From: Chloroflexi bacterium TSY
GTDB lineage: Bacteria; Chloroflexota; Anaerolineae; Caldilineales; Caldilineaceae
Assembly: GCA_019217005.1 (NCBI GenBank)
Contig: JAHBNG010000104.1
Location: 1-53,134, forward strand
Reading direction: 5' to 3'
DNA length: 53,134 nt
Program-made: the position numbers and the translations under genes
In this document: piece after piece, positions 43,020 to 52,892 of the stretch
Layout of the letters: every line of letters starts with the position of its first letter
Numbering within the stretch: the first letter of the stretch is position 1
Notes under the pieces: model-generated
The model's input: the letters and a program-made list of their open reading frames with translations, nothing else
The model's database searches: none
What the model was told of the DNA's origin: nothing

Positions 43020-43532
43020 ATGTACACGATGACAACACAATCTTTCCGAACATCTAGCGTCGAGGCGGGGATTTTGACGCAACGGAAACACGCCAGACTT
43101 GGGCAAATGGTCAAAGCCAACCGTCACACAGCACCGGATAAACCAATCGCCATATGCCTTCTCCTCATCGTCGAACAAGAGAGGCTCACAGACATTCGGC
43201 AAGATACAATCCCACAAATGCTGGGCGTGGCATGTTTGGAGATAGTATCCGCAATTTACGATGAACATAGAACAAGCCGATCTGAAGCCAGCACAAAGCA
43301 AGGAGACACTTTATCCGAGCTTCACCACCAACGATGGACTGAGTCATTGAGCGAGCGTGAATCTGAAATCTTGCGGCTCATCAGCGCAGGCCTATCGAAT
43401 CGCGAGATTGCCGAGCGGTTGGTCATAGCAGTCAGCACAGTCAAGCGACATCTCTCCAACATCTACGGGAAATTGGGGGTGCATAGCCGTACCCAAGCTA
43501 TTAAGTGCGCACGCCAGCTCGCTCTATTGTAA
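43020..43532 (+). CDS. Orphan LuxR-family HTH regulator
   Basis: 170 residues. The C-terminal ~65 residues are a Lux[38 protein letters not shown]. The N-terminal ~105 residues match nothing I recognise, and there is no receiver domain or ATPase. The HTH resembles that of LAL regulator 4, so it may be the surviving end of an old LAL gene with a new start. An AAAGAGG lies before the ATG. Confidence 0.7.
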   Translation: MYTMTTQSFRTSSVEAGILTQRKHARLGQMVKANRHTAPDKPIAICLLLIVEQERLTDIRQDTIPQMLGVACLEIVSAIYDEHRTSRSEASTKQGDTLSELHHQRWTESLSERESEILRLISAGLSNREIAERLVIAVSTVKRHLSNIYGKLGVHSRTQAIKCARQLALL

Positions 43533-43573
43533 TACTCTTGCTGTGAACACCCATTGAATCACTCCGCTCAGTC

Positions 43574-43602
43574 TTGAATCCTGAGACGTGATAGCCTATA
43601 AT
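43574..43602 (+). promoter_or_regulatory. Sigma-70-like promoter of LAL regulator 4
   Basis: TTGAAT at 43574-43579, a 17-bp spacer and TATAAT at 43597-43602. It gives a leader of about 150 nt before the ATG at 43761. Confidence 0.55.
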
Positions 43603-43762
43603 CAGAGACAAATGCGCAGTCCTAGGCCATTCCAGAAAAAAGATACCCCATTGAGACAGGCTCTAATCCCTGGAATGGCTTGGGCTTTTCCATCCGAATT
43701 GGTGACTTTATTTCTTGGAAAAGCCCTAAGATAGTTCGTCTCTGATTATGGGAAGCCATAAT
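43598..43762 (+). promoter_or_regulatory. Structured 5' leader of LAL regulator 4
   Basis: Outer stem: ATAATCAGAGAC (43598-43609) with GTCTCTGATTAT (43738-43749), 12 bp. Inner stems: GCCATTCCAG (43626-43635) with CTGGAATGGC (43670-43679), and GGGCTTTTCCA (43682-43692) with TGGAAAAGCCC (43716-43726). Together they make a three-way junction. A further hairpin ATTATGG (43745-43751) / CCATAAT (43756-43762) includes the start codon and shares bases with the outer stem, so the two are mutually exclusive. The same layout could also be a 152-bp MITE with 12-bp inverted ends. Confidence 0.55.
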
Positions 43763-46484
43763 GCCCAATCCGATTCTGCAAACCAAACTCTACGCGCCTC
43801 CGCCTCGCCCCGATCTGATACAGCGCCCCCGCCTGATTGAGAAGCTCAATAATGGCATTCATCGTAAACTGACCCTCATCTCTGCGCCGGCTGGATTTGG
43901 CAAAACAACGCTGGTCAGCGATTGGCTCCGGCAGATTGACATGCCAGTTGCCTGGCTTTCTCTGGACGAAGACGACAATGACCCCATCCGTTTCTTGAGC
44001 TACTTGATTGCTGCTCTGCAACAAATTGAGCCAGAAATTGGTCGAGACATGCCGAGTTTACTGGAAGCTGCCCAACCGCTACCTCTTCAGTCGTTGATAA
44101 CCAAACTCATCAATGACGTTGTCGCCACGTCCACGCGAAAAATTATGGTTGTGCTTGATGATTACCATCTGATCGATGCCCAATCCATTCACCATGCGCT
44201 GACATCCCTACTCAACTACCTTCCGCCCCAAATGCATTTCATCGTTACGACTCGTGCCGACCCGCCTTGGCCCTTGTCTCGGCTGCGGGCTCAGGGTCAA
44301 TTGACCGAATTGAAGGCAACTGATTTACGATTTACATTGGCCGAAGCCGAAGCTTTTCTCAATCAAGGTATGCATCTGAATCTATCTGCGGAAAATATTG
44401 CGGCTCTGGAAACCCGTACTGAAGGCTGGGTGGCTGGCTTACAACTATTTGCCCTGTCTCTGCGTGAACGTGAACAGGATACTTGGTCTGCTGCACTCAG
44501 CGGCCGCCACCGTGATATTGCTGACTATCTGGCCGAAGAAGTGTTGCCCAGGCAGCCTGAGCCTGTCCAATCGTTTCTAGCTCAAACGGCTATCCTTAAT
44601 CGGCTCAATAGCAACTTATGTGACGCCGTCACCGGCCAGAGCGATAGCCATGCCATGTTAATCAGCTTGGAACGGGCGAATCTTTTCATCATTCCTCTGG
44701 ATGATGAACGGTGTTGGTATCGCTACCACCATCTTTTTGCCGATTTTTTAGGCCACTATCTTCAGCGCAGGTTCGGTCAGACGGAAATCATAAAGCTCAA
44801 TGAGCGCGCTTCGCTGTGGTATGAAGAAAACGACTTCTTTTTAGAAGCCATACACCATGCTTTCAAAGCCGATGATTGGGTGCGTACGGCAAGACTGGTC
44901 GAGCAGGTTGCGCCAACCTTATCAGCCAATGGTCAACTGTCCACCTTACTCCGCTGGTTGAAAGAGCTGCCTGAGCAAGTCATTCAAATGCGACCTCGCC
45001 TCTGCCTTGAATATAGCTGGGCTTTATTGATCACCGGAGAATTCGAGGCACCAAAACCCTATCTTCAGGCTGCCGAAGAGACTTTAACCACCAAATCAAA
45101 CCCAGCAGATGAGACACTTTTGGGTATCTTGGCGGCCATTCGAGCCGCAATCGCCAGTCTAACCAATCGTGTTGAGCAAGCTATCACCTTCTCTCAACAG
45201 GCACTGCACTATCTACCTGAGGACAACTTAAAGTGGCGGGCGACAGCTGCAACCAGTTTGGGGCTGGCTCATCAGCGCAGTGGCAACCTATTTGCGGCTG
45301 ATCAGGTTCTCGCTGACGCATGCCGGTTCAGTGCAGCAATTGGCAATGTTCAGAATACCCTGCTAGCCATCGGTAAACGAGGCCAAGTACAGACAGCCCG
45401 GGGTCAGCTCAAACAAGCGGCCAAGACATATCAAGAAGCCATCGATTTGACAACCAACCTGAATGGTCATTTAGCGGCTATGGGTGGGCTGGCTTATCTG
45501 GGATTAGGTGAACTATCCTACGAATGGAATAAACTTGAGGAAGCGACCCAGTTCCTGCTAAAAGCCATAGAATTGGGTCAGCAGTGGGAACCAAATGGCA
45601 TTCCCGATATTCTAACGAGTTGTTACCTGACTCTAGCCCAAGTATATCAAGCACAGAATGATTTTGAAGCGGCCCAAAACCGGCTAGAGCAAGCTAGAGA
45701 ACAAGCCAGAATTGCGCCTTTTCCCGATTTTTCGGCTCGTCTAACCGTCCTTCAAACCAGGCTTTGGTTGGCTCAAGGTGAAACTTCCTTGGCCCTACGG
45801 TGGGCAAAAGAAATTGAGGAACGGAATGTCGATGTCGATGCGCATGAAAAATTGATCGAGCCGATCAAAATTGCCCTCATCCGAGTCCGTCTGGCCCACC
45901 GTAAGTTGAACGAAGCCAACTATCGCACCATCATGACCACCCTGGCCAAGGTTCACCAAGTAGCCGAATCGACAGGGTGTTTGAGCAGCGCCTTGGAGGT
46001 TCTGATCCTCCAAGCCTTCGCTTATCATGTTCAGGGCCAATCTTCACCAGCCTTAAAGGTATTAACCAAAGCCCTTACCCAAGCTGAACCAGCAGGTTAC
46101 ATCCGTCTCTTCGTCGACGAGGGGGCGTTGATGACCCAATTATTGCTGCGACTGATCAAGAAGCAACAGCAAGAGCATCGGCCATTGCCTGCCCCGTCTC
46201 CTATGTATCTGAGACAATTACTGGCTGGCTTGGGCGTTGAAATGGCGTTAGATACCCCAATCGAGGCGGGGGCGAAGATCAACGCGGCTCTAGACCCGCT
46301 GACGGACCGCGAGTTAGAAGTTCTTGAGTTGGTCGCGGCGGGACTGTCCAATCGGGATATCGCCCAGCAATTAACGCTCTCGCTTGGCACTGTAAAACGT
46401 CACGTTAGCAATATCAATAGCAAGCTCCAAGCGAGTAGTCGAACCGAGGCCGTGGCCTTAGCCCGGGCCTCAAACTTGCTGTAA
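43761..46484 (+). CDS. LAL regulator 4: ATP-dependent LuxR-family (MalT-like) activator
   Basis: 907 residues. The N-terminus L-Q-T-K-L-Y-A-P-P-P-R-P is shared with LAL3; Walker A A-P-A-G-F-G-K-T-T (about 42-50), Walker B V-V-L-D-D-Y-H, and W-Y-R-Y-H-H-L-F. TPR-like solenoid repeats follow. The LuxR HTH reads L-T-D-R-E-L-E-V-L and L-G-T-V-K-R-H-V-S-N, a different recognition helix from LAL1-3. No MalT-type boxes are obvious downstream, so its targets may lie elsewhere. Its start codon lies in a predicted hairpin and has no Shine-Dalgarno sequence. Confidence 0.92.
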   Translation: MPNPILQTKLYAPPPRPDLIQRPRLIEKLNNGIHRKLTLISAPAGFGKTTLVSDWLRQIDMPVAWLSLDEDDNDPIRFLSYLIAALQQIEPEIGRDMPSLLEAAQPLPLQSLITKLINDVVATSTRKIMVVLDDYHLIDAQSIHHALTSLLNYLPPQMHFIVTTRADPPWPLSRLRAQGQLTELKATDLRFTLAEAEAFLNQGMHLNLSAENIAALETRTEGWVAGLQLFALSLREREQDTWSAALSGRHRDIADYLAEEVLPRQPEPVQSFLAQTAILNRLNSNLCDAVTGQSDSHAMLISLERANLFIIPLDDERCWYRYHHLFADFLGHYLQRRFGQTEIIKLNERASLWYEENDFFLEAIHHAFKADDWVRTARLVEQVAPTLSANGQLSTLLRWLKELPEQVIQMRPRLCLEYSWALLITGEFEAPKPYLQAAEETLTTKSNPADETLLGILAAIRAAIASLTNRVEQAITFSQQALHYLPEDNLKWRATAATSLGLAHQRSGNLFAADQVLADACRFSAAIGNVQNTLLAIGKRGQVQTARGQLKQAAKTYQEAIDLTTNLNGHLAAMGGLAYLGLGELSYEWNKLEEATQFLLKAIELGQQWEPNGIPDILTSCYLTLAQVYQAQNDFEAAQNRLEQAREQARIAPFPDFSARLTVLQTRLWLAQGETSLALRWAKEIEERNVDVDAHEKLIEPIKIALIRVRLAHRKLNEANYRTIMTTLAKVHQVAESTGCLSSALEVLILQAFAYHVQGQSSPALKVLTKALTQAEPAGYIRLFVDEGALMTQLLLRLIKKQQQEHRPLPAPSPMYLRQLLAGLGVEMALDTPIEAGAKINAALDPLTDRELEVLELVAAGLSNRDIAQQLTLSLGTVKRHVSNINSKLQASSRTEAVALARASNLL

Positions 46485-46611
46485 GAATCAACCCCTACAT
46501 ACACCCTTTGCCACACGACAATCGCCTCCAGCATCGTATATAGTGTCTGTAACCCGTAAGCGCTTCCGGTAAACAAATAATGGCTCTTCGCGTGAAAGTG
46601 TGCTTGACAAT

Positions 46612-46639
46612 GTGATACGTGTTGCGTGATACGTGTTGC
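46612..46639 (+). repeat. Two tandem copies of a 14-bp word
   Basis: GTGATACGTGTTGC is repeated exactly twice, followed by GTGC. The wording is related to the CGTGATTCGTG words of the hairpin at 18043-18103. The rest of the 250-bp gap shows no gene. Confidence 0.7.
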
Positions 46640-46735
46640 GTGCAGGCTCGCTTGTCGAAGCACGTGCCACGAATTCATGACTTGTGCACTTTGCCGCAGA
46701 GACCCCAAACAATTTACACGTGCAAGGAGCAGACA

Positions 46736-47065
46736 ATGATTATCCCTGTTTTTCCAGTAAAAGATGTAGAAGAAACATTAACCTACTACACCGAAGTATT
46801 GGGCTTTACCGAAGATATGCGCATGCCGGGACCGAATGGCAATCTAGTAAACGGCCGAGTTCATTGGGGAGACGTGCAGCTGATGTTCAATCTCAACCCT
46901 GAAATGGCCGATCTGGCTGCAGGCGCAGTCTGGTTTTGGATCTATATCGACGGGATGGACGTTGATGCCTACTATAGCCTTTCAGAAAAAGATTTTCCTG
47001 TCGTTGATGGCATTTCAGCTGGTCAGCTGAAATGCTACCGTTTCGTGTGGAAAAGCATTATCTGA
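46736..47065 (+). pseudogene. Glyoxalase/VOC-family protein, C-terminus lost
   Basis: 109 residues. The first ~85 residues are a VOC half-barrel: I-P-V-F-P-V-K-D-V-E-E-T-L-T-Y-Y and V-L-G-F, then a second strand set with M-F-N-L and D-V-D-A-Y-Y. After V-V-D-G-I-S the sequence no longer fits the family, which normally ends with a G-x-R-x-F...D-P-D-G segment about 30 residues on. AAGGAG at 46724-46729 supports the ATG. Probably a bleomycin-resistance-like protein that has lost its end. Confidence 0.55.
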
Positions 47066-47160
47066 ACATCTAACTCACCGATCTTCGATACCATCACTGT
47101 GGGTATTGGGTGGTAGCCAGAACGGTTGAAAGAAATGATTGAACAGTGGATGTTTAAGCG

Positions 47161-47765
47161 TTAATGAAGCAGATACTGATCCCGATAAGCGGAAGGCGAT
47201 AGCCCTACTTTCTTTTTGAACAAAGTGGAAAAATATTGGGGATTTTGGAAGCCTAGTTGATAAGCGGTGTCGGCGACGGGATTCCGTGGCTCGAGGAGTA
47301 AGTTTTTGGCCTCGTCTATCAGATAGAGGTGAATGTGTTCAATAACGGTTTTGCCTGTTTCTGCCTTCAGAGAGTCGCTTAAGTAGCGAGGCGACATGTC
47401 CAACTCTTTGGCAATCTCTTCAACCCTTGGCGTACCATGCATCTCAACTTGTCCTGACTCGAAGTACGTGATAATGGCCTGCTCGAATTGTGAGGCAGTT
47501 TGGCTCGATATCTCCCGCCTGTGCAAAAATTGTCGTTTGTAGAAACGGTCGGCATATTTTAGCAACGCATCTATCTGGGAGAGGATGATCTCTTTGCTGA
47601 ACTCATCCTGGTTATTGTGGTATTCGGTCTCGATGTTGTCGATAATCGAGCCGATGAGCTGCTCTTCTTTAGGCGAGAGATGTAAGGCTTCATTGGTGGC
47701 ATAGGAGAAGAAGCCGTAGTTCTTGATGCGGTTGCAAATACCGTGCCCTTTGATGAAATCATATT
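47161..47765 (-). pseudogene. AraC-family regulator, N-terminal domain truncated
   Basis: The minus-strand frame is open from about 47790 and matches an AraC regulator from the middle of its sensor domain (N-Y-G-F-F-S-Y-A-T-N-E-A-L-H-L-S and Y-A-D-R-F-Y-K-R-Q-F) to the end. The two HTH motifs are intact: E-E-I-A-K-E-L-D-M-S-P-R-Y-L-S-D and V-A-D-T-A-Y-Q-L-G-F-Q-N-P-Q-Y-F. The first ~100 residues of the cupin are missing; a short M-S-T-K-T-I start is one base out of frame. The hydrolase gene upstream on the same strand may have been its target. Confidence 0.65.
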
Positions 47766-47847
47766 GTTTTTGTTGACATAGTTTAGGTCTCTTTTCAGTC
47801 TTTCAATGACTGACCATAGATAAAGTCGTGTCTAGCTGAAACGACAA

Positions 47848-48801
47848 TTAGCTGTTGTTATACTGCTTGAAGAATTCGTCCATCTTGTCTGCAGCGAGAT
47901 CGAGGTACTTATCACCATATGCACCGCCATCATACAGATCGACGTGACTGGCATCTTCGATCACATAGAGCTCTTTGGGTTCGCTACAATTTTGATAGAA
48001 GCCATTGGTTAATTCATAGTTGTTAGATTTCTCGCCCACAATGCCCAAATATGGGGTGTAGAAGAACTCAGCGTACCGTGCAAAGCCACTGTAAAAGGTA
48101 TCTTCGTTGAAGGTCACATTCACCATCGAGCTGTAATTGGCGGTGCTCAGTCCACATCGGACCGTTTTGTAATAGTCATAGCCCTCAATAACGTCTTCAG
48201 GGGTACCGTCAGGGAATGGTTCACTCTCGTCCCGAAAGGGCATATTGTCATTCAGCACAACTTCACCAGTTTCGTACTCGTGCTGTCGGGCCTCGTTGGC
48301 AGCTTTATACATCTGCACCACGGTGTCCTTATCCATGAGGCTATAGGCCATACCCGCGACTTCAAGAAGGGCGCTCACCGTGGCGACAGCCGCCAGTCGC
48401 CTGTCTGTAAAGGCGGCAGTGACCATGGAAATGCTGCCCGCACAAGAGCCTGCCCCATACAAGCGATCACGATCGACAAAGGGCAGCGTACGGAGATAGC
48501 TAATGGCATCTCGGGTGACCTCGACGGCTTGATCGACTTTCAGTTTATGTCTGGGGCCATCGCTTTCACCAAGGCCCATGCGATCATAGCAGAGGTAGAC
48601 ATATCCTCGTTTCGCCATCTTTTCCCCATACACGCTACCCATCATCTCTTTCACAGACAAACCTGGATCGTTAAAGACAATGGTCGGGTATTTTTGGGCC
48701 GGATCAAAATCATCTGGCGCAAAGAGTAGACCAGCAATATTGACGCCAAAACTCTTAAACGTAACGGCGTTTTTCCCCGCGGTGATTGTTGTTGTATCCA
48801 T
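47848..48801 (-). CDS. Alpha/beta hydrolase, dienelactone hydrolase/YcjY-like
   Basis: 317 residues, no signal peptide. The nucleophile elbow is G-A-G-S-C-A-G-S, with Cys in place of Ser as in YcjY and dienelactone hydrolases. Oxyanion-side segment F-N-D-P-G and catalytic His in E-D-A-S-H-V-D-L-Y are present. The family is often next to AraC regulators, as here. GGAG lies before the ATG. Probably acts on lactones or esters in the cytoplasm. Confidence 0.85.
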   Translation of the reverse strand: MDTTTITAGKNAVTFKSFGVNIAGLLFAPDDFDPAQKYPTIVFNDPGLSVKEMMGSVYGEKMAKRGYVYLCYDRMGLGESDGPRHKLKVDQAVEVTRDAISYLRTLPFVDRDRLYGAGSCAGSISMVTAAFTDRRLAAVATVSALLEVAGMAYSLMDKDTVVQMYKAANEARQHEYETGEVVLNDNMPFRDESEPFPDGTPEDVIEGYDYYKTVRCGLSTANYSSMVNVTFNEDTFYSGFARYAEFFYTPYLGIVGEKSNNYELTNGFYQNCSEPKELYVIEDASHVDLYDGGAYGDKYLDLAADKMDEFFKQYNNS

Positions 48802-48900
48802 ATTCTATCTCCATTTTTCTCCAGCATTCAGTGATTCTATCGATTGACTTCAACCAAGTGGTTTTCGGTAATTCTGCGGCCAGAGATTGATTTCATCTTC

Positions 48901-48928
48901 TATACCCGTTGGGTACACCCATAGTATA
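48901..48928 (-). promoter_or_regulatory. Promoter and operator-like dyad of the hydrolase gene
   Basis: On the minus strand TATACT (48923-48928) is a likely -10. The dyad TATACCC (48901-48907) / GGGTACA (48911-48917), with core TACCC-GTT-GGGTA, covers the expected start point, a repressor-type position. Confidence 0.4.
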
Positions 48929-49003
48929 TCGGGCGATTGAGCCAATATGAATACAGAAAATCACGAATCTTGTATACTTTTTTACGCGTAAAGATTCGAC
49001 GGC

Positions 49004-49831
49004 TTACGACACAGAAGTTATATGGAGTTTAGCATACTCATCCAGAATCCTTTGATGAGCCGCCACATTGTGCAGATACGATGCGTGGAGATCTTGATCA
49101 GAGATAGAGGCTGCCCGCCCTAACAGTTGGTCATGAGTTTGTTGAAGCAGCGAGTCGGCACGCGGGTCTTCATTGGCTTTGAGCACACGGTAGCAGGTCC
49201 AATGAGGCCCCATATGTTCTGCAATGAGATACAGGTCTGGTGATTCTTCGAGTAGAGGCAAAAGCTTCTCTGTTTGTGCCAACGCGCGCATCACTTGGTT
49301 TTGTGCCAACGCTACTTCGGCCACTCCTGTTCGGGCGCATATCTTATTGATTGCATGATCACTCTTCAGCGCGGAAGCGAGCGCCTCAGAGAAGATCTCT
49401 TCTGCCTGGGGTAATTTCCCCGCGTCTAGGTAAGCCAAGCCCAAAGCAACTTGCGTCATAGCCATGGCACGTTTATCCACAGCTTGACAGGCTTTAGACA
49501 AAGCTTGCTGACTCAGTTCAATCGCTTCGTCAGGTTGGCCCGTCAGCCTTCGAACGCCACTTAGGTTTCTAAGCGTAACATAAGAGACAGTGGGATCATT
49601 AACTTGCGCGACCAAGTGTAACCCCTTTTCCAGACAAGCTTCAGCTTGCTCGTATAACCCTAGCTGGACATATGCCCAGCCTAAATTTGTCCAAATCATC
49701 GTAAGAGAGCGATAACTCGCTGCTCGTATGGCAATCTCCTCGCCCTCTTGAAAGATCTCAACTGCTTCGGCAGGGTGGAACTTCCTTGAAATAATCGAAC
49801 CGAGCATATTGAGCGTGTTGGCTTCTCCCAT
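49004..49831 (-). pseudogene. BTAD regulator, C-terminal TPR segment
   Basis: 275 residues of consecutive TPR-like helical pairs (N-L-G-W-A-Y-V-Q-L-G-L-Y-E-Q-A and L-G-L-A-Y-L-D-A-G-K-L-P-Q-A). It continues the frame of 49844-51184 after an in-frame TAG at 49844-49846. It is the end of one large regulator gene that runs off the window at 53134. Confidence 0.7.
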
Positions 49832-49843
49832 CTCATCATTGAC

Positions 49844-51184
49844 CTACTGTTGATGGTCTCGCGCTTGAATAAGTGAATCAATTGCTTCATCCACCTTGCC
49901 CTGATTCATTGCAATGCCTGCATTTTGAGCGGTGGCAGCAGCCATGCCTGGGAGATCCTCCTCATCGGCATAACAAACATAAGCCCGCTGACTATGCAGG
50001 GATCCCTGTTGGTAGGCTTCACGCTCAGACAACAGATATGCAAGGTTTTCATGGCAGCGCCCCTGCAACATCAAGGAATTATGGTCAATCGCGATCTGCA
50101 AGGCTTCGCGTAAGCAGGTATCGGCCTCTTGATGTTTCCAGCTAAAGATCAGCGCACAGCCCAGCGCACAGCTTCCCCGACCTATACCATGGGGATATTG
50201 ATCGGATGTCGCCAAATCGATGGCCCGTCGGGCGTGTTGTAGGGCGTCTGGATAGCAGGCAAGCTTGAGATAGATTTCCGCCAAATTAACTTCTGCCGTG
50301 GCGGCAAGATTTGGCTCTAGCGCGCTACGACGGCTGGTTCGCTGGTCGGTTAGAGATAGGGCATCGTCCGTTGCATCTACCGTTGAATGGTCAAGGATGC
50401 TTTGGCAACAGGCGATGGCGTCATCACTGAAGCCGATACGCATATAGAAGGCGATCAACGCATCGATGGTCTTCTCCTGAATCAGCTCCGGCGCAATGGT
50501 GAACGCTTCGTGCCAGGCTTGGCGGATGTTAGGCAACGAACCTCGCAAAAGGGATAAGGCTTCACCGGCATCGGCCCGATTTAGTCGGGAGGCTTGATCG
50601 ACAAGAAGGGTCAGATAATATTGACAGTAGCGCCGCTTGGTCTCTACCTGTCCCATCCTCTCTTCGGCTGATAGCGCGGCGCGTTTCTGCACGATAAATG
50701 TACGGATCACGCTATGTAGTTGGTATCGTCCAGCATCAATTGCGCTCAATATGGATTTATCAACTAAGCTTTGCAACGTAGGTAGCTCAAGACCCAGAAT
50801 TGCCTGCAGCGCATGACGACTCACGATACCCACAAAGAGGGGCAGGTCGAGCGCCTGCTGCGCTTCTTCCGTCGTTAGAAATGTCCATGAATAATCGAGC
50901 GTTGCGGCGATTGAATGTTGGCGCGGCGGCAGATCCCGTGCAGCAAGTTGTAACAAAGAAAGATCGGCTTCAAGGTTCGCTGCTATTTCTGCTGGCGCTA
51001 GATGAGTAACCCAAGTTGCGGCCATTTCAATGGCTAGCGGCAACCCCTCGACGAAGCGACAGATCCGGACAAGACGCGGCAGGTTTTCAGATGTCACTAC
51101 AAAATCTGGCCGATATCTCTGGACACGATCCATCAAGAGCTGCAGAGCGGCATACGATTGCATTTGGGGCTGATTTGGCGGCAT
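49844..51184 (-). pseudogene. BTAD regulator, ATPase end and TPR segment
   Basis: 446 residues. The start is the end of a STAND/NB-ARC-like ATPase (L-P-L-A-I-E-M-A-A-T-W and L-D-Y-S-W-T-F-L), followed by TPR-like repeats. The upstream frame is continuous with 51581-51900 if MITE E2 and one AGACT duplication are removed. It stops at TAG 49844. Confidence 0.75.
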
Positions 51185-51197
51185 TGACTTAGAGACT

Positions 51198-51575
51198 CAG
51201 TAGATCCAAATTTCAGGTTTTGAGAGAGAATTCTGGCTAAACAGTTGACATAAATACAAATTTGCCGGTCGATATCTAGTTTTTGCGTTAGATTTGGGGG
51301 TGGTTCAAAATTAGGTTTACACTTTTGATATATAGACAAAAATCTATATGAGACCGTTTTCTCTCTGAGAACCGGCGAAATCAGAGAATATAAACGTTCT
51401 TTCTGTTTCTAAAAGTGTAAACCTATCTATCCAGCTAAAATGAACCACCCCTAGATTTGGGCGATTTTCAGATATGAAATAGGTTGTTTTCTGTAACCGA
51501 AATCTGAATAAATGACTCCAAAATCCCTGCAATCTCGACTGAAAATCGCCAAAAACGCCAAATTTGGATCTACTG
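51198..51575. mobile_element. MITE E2, copy 2, carrying nested MITE E3
   Basis: Same 16-bp inverted ends as copy 1 and a perfect 5-bp duplication AGACT (51193-51197 and 51576-51580). Without E3 and its 8-bp duplication the length is 215 bp, equal to copy 1. Removing it restores the regulator frame. Confidence 0.92.
51297..51451. mobile_element. MITE E3, copy 2 (155 bp), inside E2
   Basis: Same length and ends as 18905-19059, flanked by the exact 8-bp duplication TAGATTTG (51289-51296 and 51452-51459). It therefore moved after E2 had landed here. Confidence 0.92.
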
Positions 51576-51900
51576 AGACTGAACGTGTCAAAATACGCAT
51601 TGATTCGAGAGCTGTTAAATTCTCACTGGCACCAATCTCTGTTCGAGGCAAGGACTCAATTCGTTGGATATCCTCCTTCATATTCACGTCCGCCACCTTC
51701 TCTTCACCATACTGCCAATCGGCCAGCCCGTCCAACCCATCCAACAGGCTTTCGACTAAAACCGCTTCGTCTGGCACTGGCAAGGGCGGAACGGTCAGCG
51801 CCACTTCGGCCATCAAGTTGAGCCGCACGCGTGAAGTAACCAGCACCGTCAGTTCTGGGGCCGTCTGTAGCAGTTCGGTGAGCCAGGTTGCGGCAGCCAT
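51576..51900 (-). pseudogene. BTAD regulator, ATPase middle segment
   Basis: Reads M-A-A-A-T-W-L-T-E-L-L and V-L-V-T-S-R-V-R-L-N, the region after Walker B of a STAND ATPase (sensor-type T-S-R). It joins the upstream segment by a 1-base deletion near 51909-51912, where an expected A3 (plus strand) is A2. It ends at the MITE E2 insertion. Confidence 0.7.
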
Positions 51901-52856
51901 CAGATGTTCAAGTTATCCAAAATCAAGAGCACACGATGCATCTGGAGATAGCAGAAGACGCAATCTGTCAACGACTGGCCCGTAGACTGGGTCAACCCCA
52001 GGGCATTGGCAATCGCCTCGGCCAAAGCTCGGCTGGCGGCCTTAGCGACCTGTGCGGCTATTTGGCCCGTTACCTGATTCGGTTCGTCATCAGGTGCCGT
52101 CGCATTCTCGCAGGTAGCTTCCGTCTGCACCACGACAGATTCTGGTTTTACCTCCGCCAGCGAGACCCTACAAACGCCATGCGCATAGTCTCCAGCCACC
52201 TGCTGTGCTAATGTCAAAGCCAGATGGCTCTTGCCAACCCCGCCGATGCCCAGCAGCGTGAGCAGCCGACAATCTTTGCGCAGGAGATAGCGCTTCCCAG
52301 ATTGGAGCAATTCTGCGCGCCCCAGCAGAGGCATGAGCGGAACGGGTGCCTGGTAGTATTTTGCAGGTCTTGCTGTGGCGACCCCATCTTGAGCGATGGC
52401 TTCTTGGATGTGGACCCTCTCTGAGGGTGCGTCCTCTCTCCGATCCACCGCAGCCTCATCGATATGTACGCTAGATGTTGAATGTGTGCTAGCACCAGAG
52501 ATTATCTCGATCTCCCCAGCTTTGATGCGCTGCAAAAGGGTCTCTATCTCTGCATCAGGCGCACTGCCCAACTCTTTTGCTAATTGCGCCCGGCAGAGTT
52601 GATACTGGCCAATCGCCTCTCCATACAGGGCTTGATGTGCCAACAACAACATCTTGAGTCGGTGGGCCTCTTCGTGCCAGGGCGTGATGGTGAGCAGTCG
52701 ATCTAGATCGGCGTGAGCCTGGCGATTATCGCCAGCATTTGCCGCAGCCTGAGCCAGATAGAGCAGCGCAGCAACAATCTCGCCCTCGATTTCTTCACGG
52801 GTACTATTCACCCAGAGATCAAAGGTAGAGACGTTGAGTACATAGAAGTTTGCCAA
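51900..52856 (-). pseudogene. BTAD domain and Walker A/B segment of the regulator
   Basis: 318 residues. The bacterial transcriptional activator domain (W-H-E-E-A-H-R-L-K-M and Y-E/Q-L-C-R-A-Q-L-A-K-E-L) is followed by a linker and the ATPase with Walker A L-G-I-G-G-V-G-K-S and Walker B V-L-L-I-L-D-N. Homology continues upstream (Q-A-V-E-L-Y-D-G-P-F-L) to a TAG at 52893-52895. The frame is lost directly after L-D-N-L by a 1-base deletion. Confidence 0.75.
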
Positions 52857-52892
52857 AAAAGGTCCATCATAGAGTTCGACCGCCTGTCGATA

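Noticed and set aside
35390..46484. LAL3 and LAL4 as a recent tandem duplication.
   Set aside because: Only the N-terminal region is very similar; the solenoids and HTH recognition helices differ strongly.
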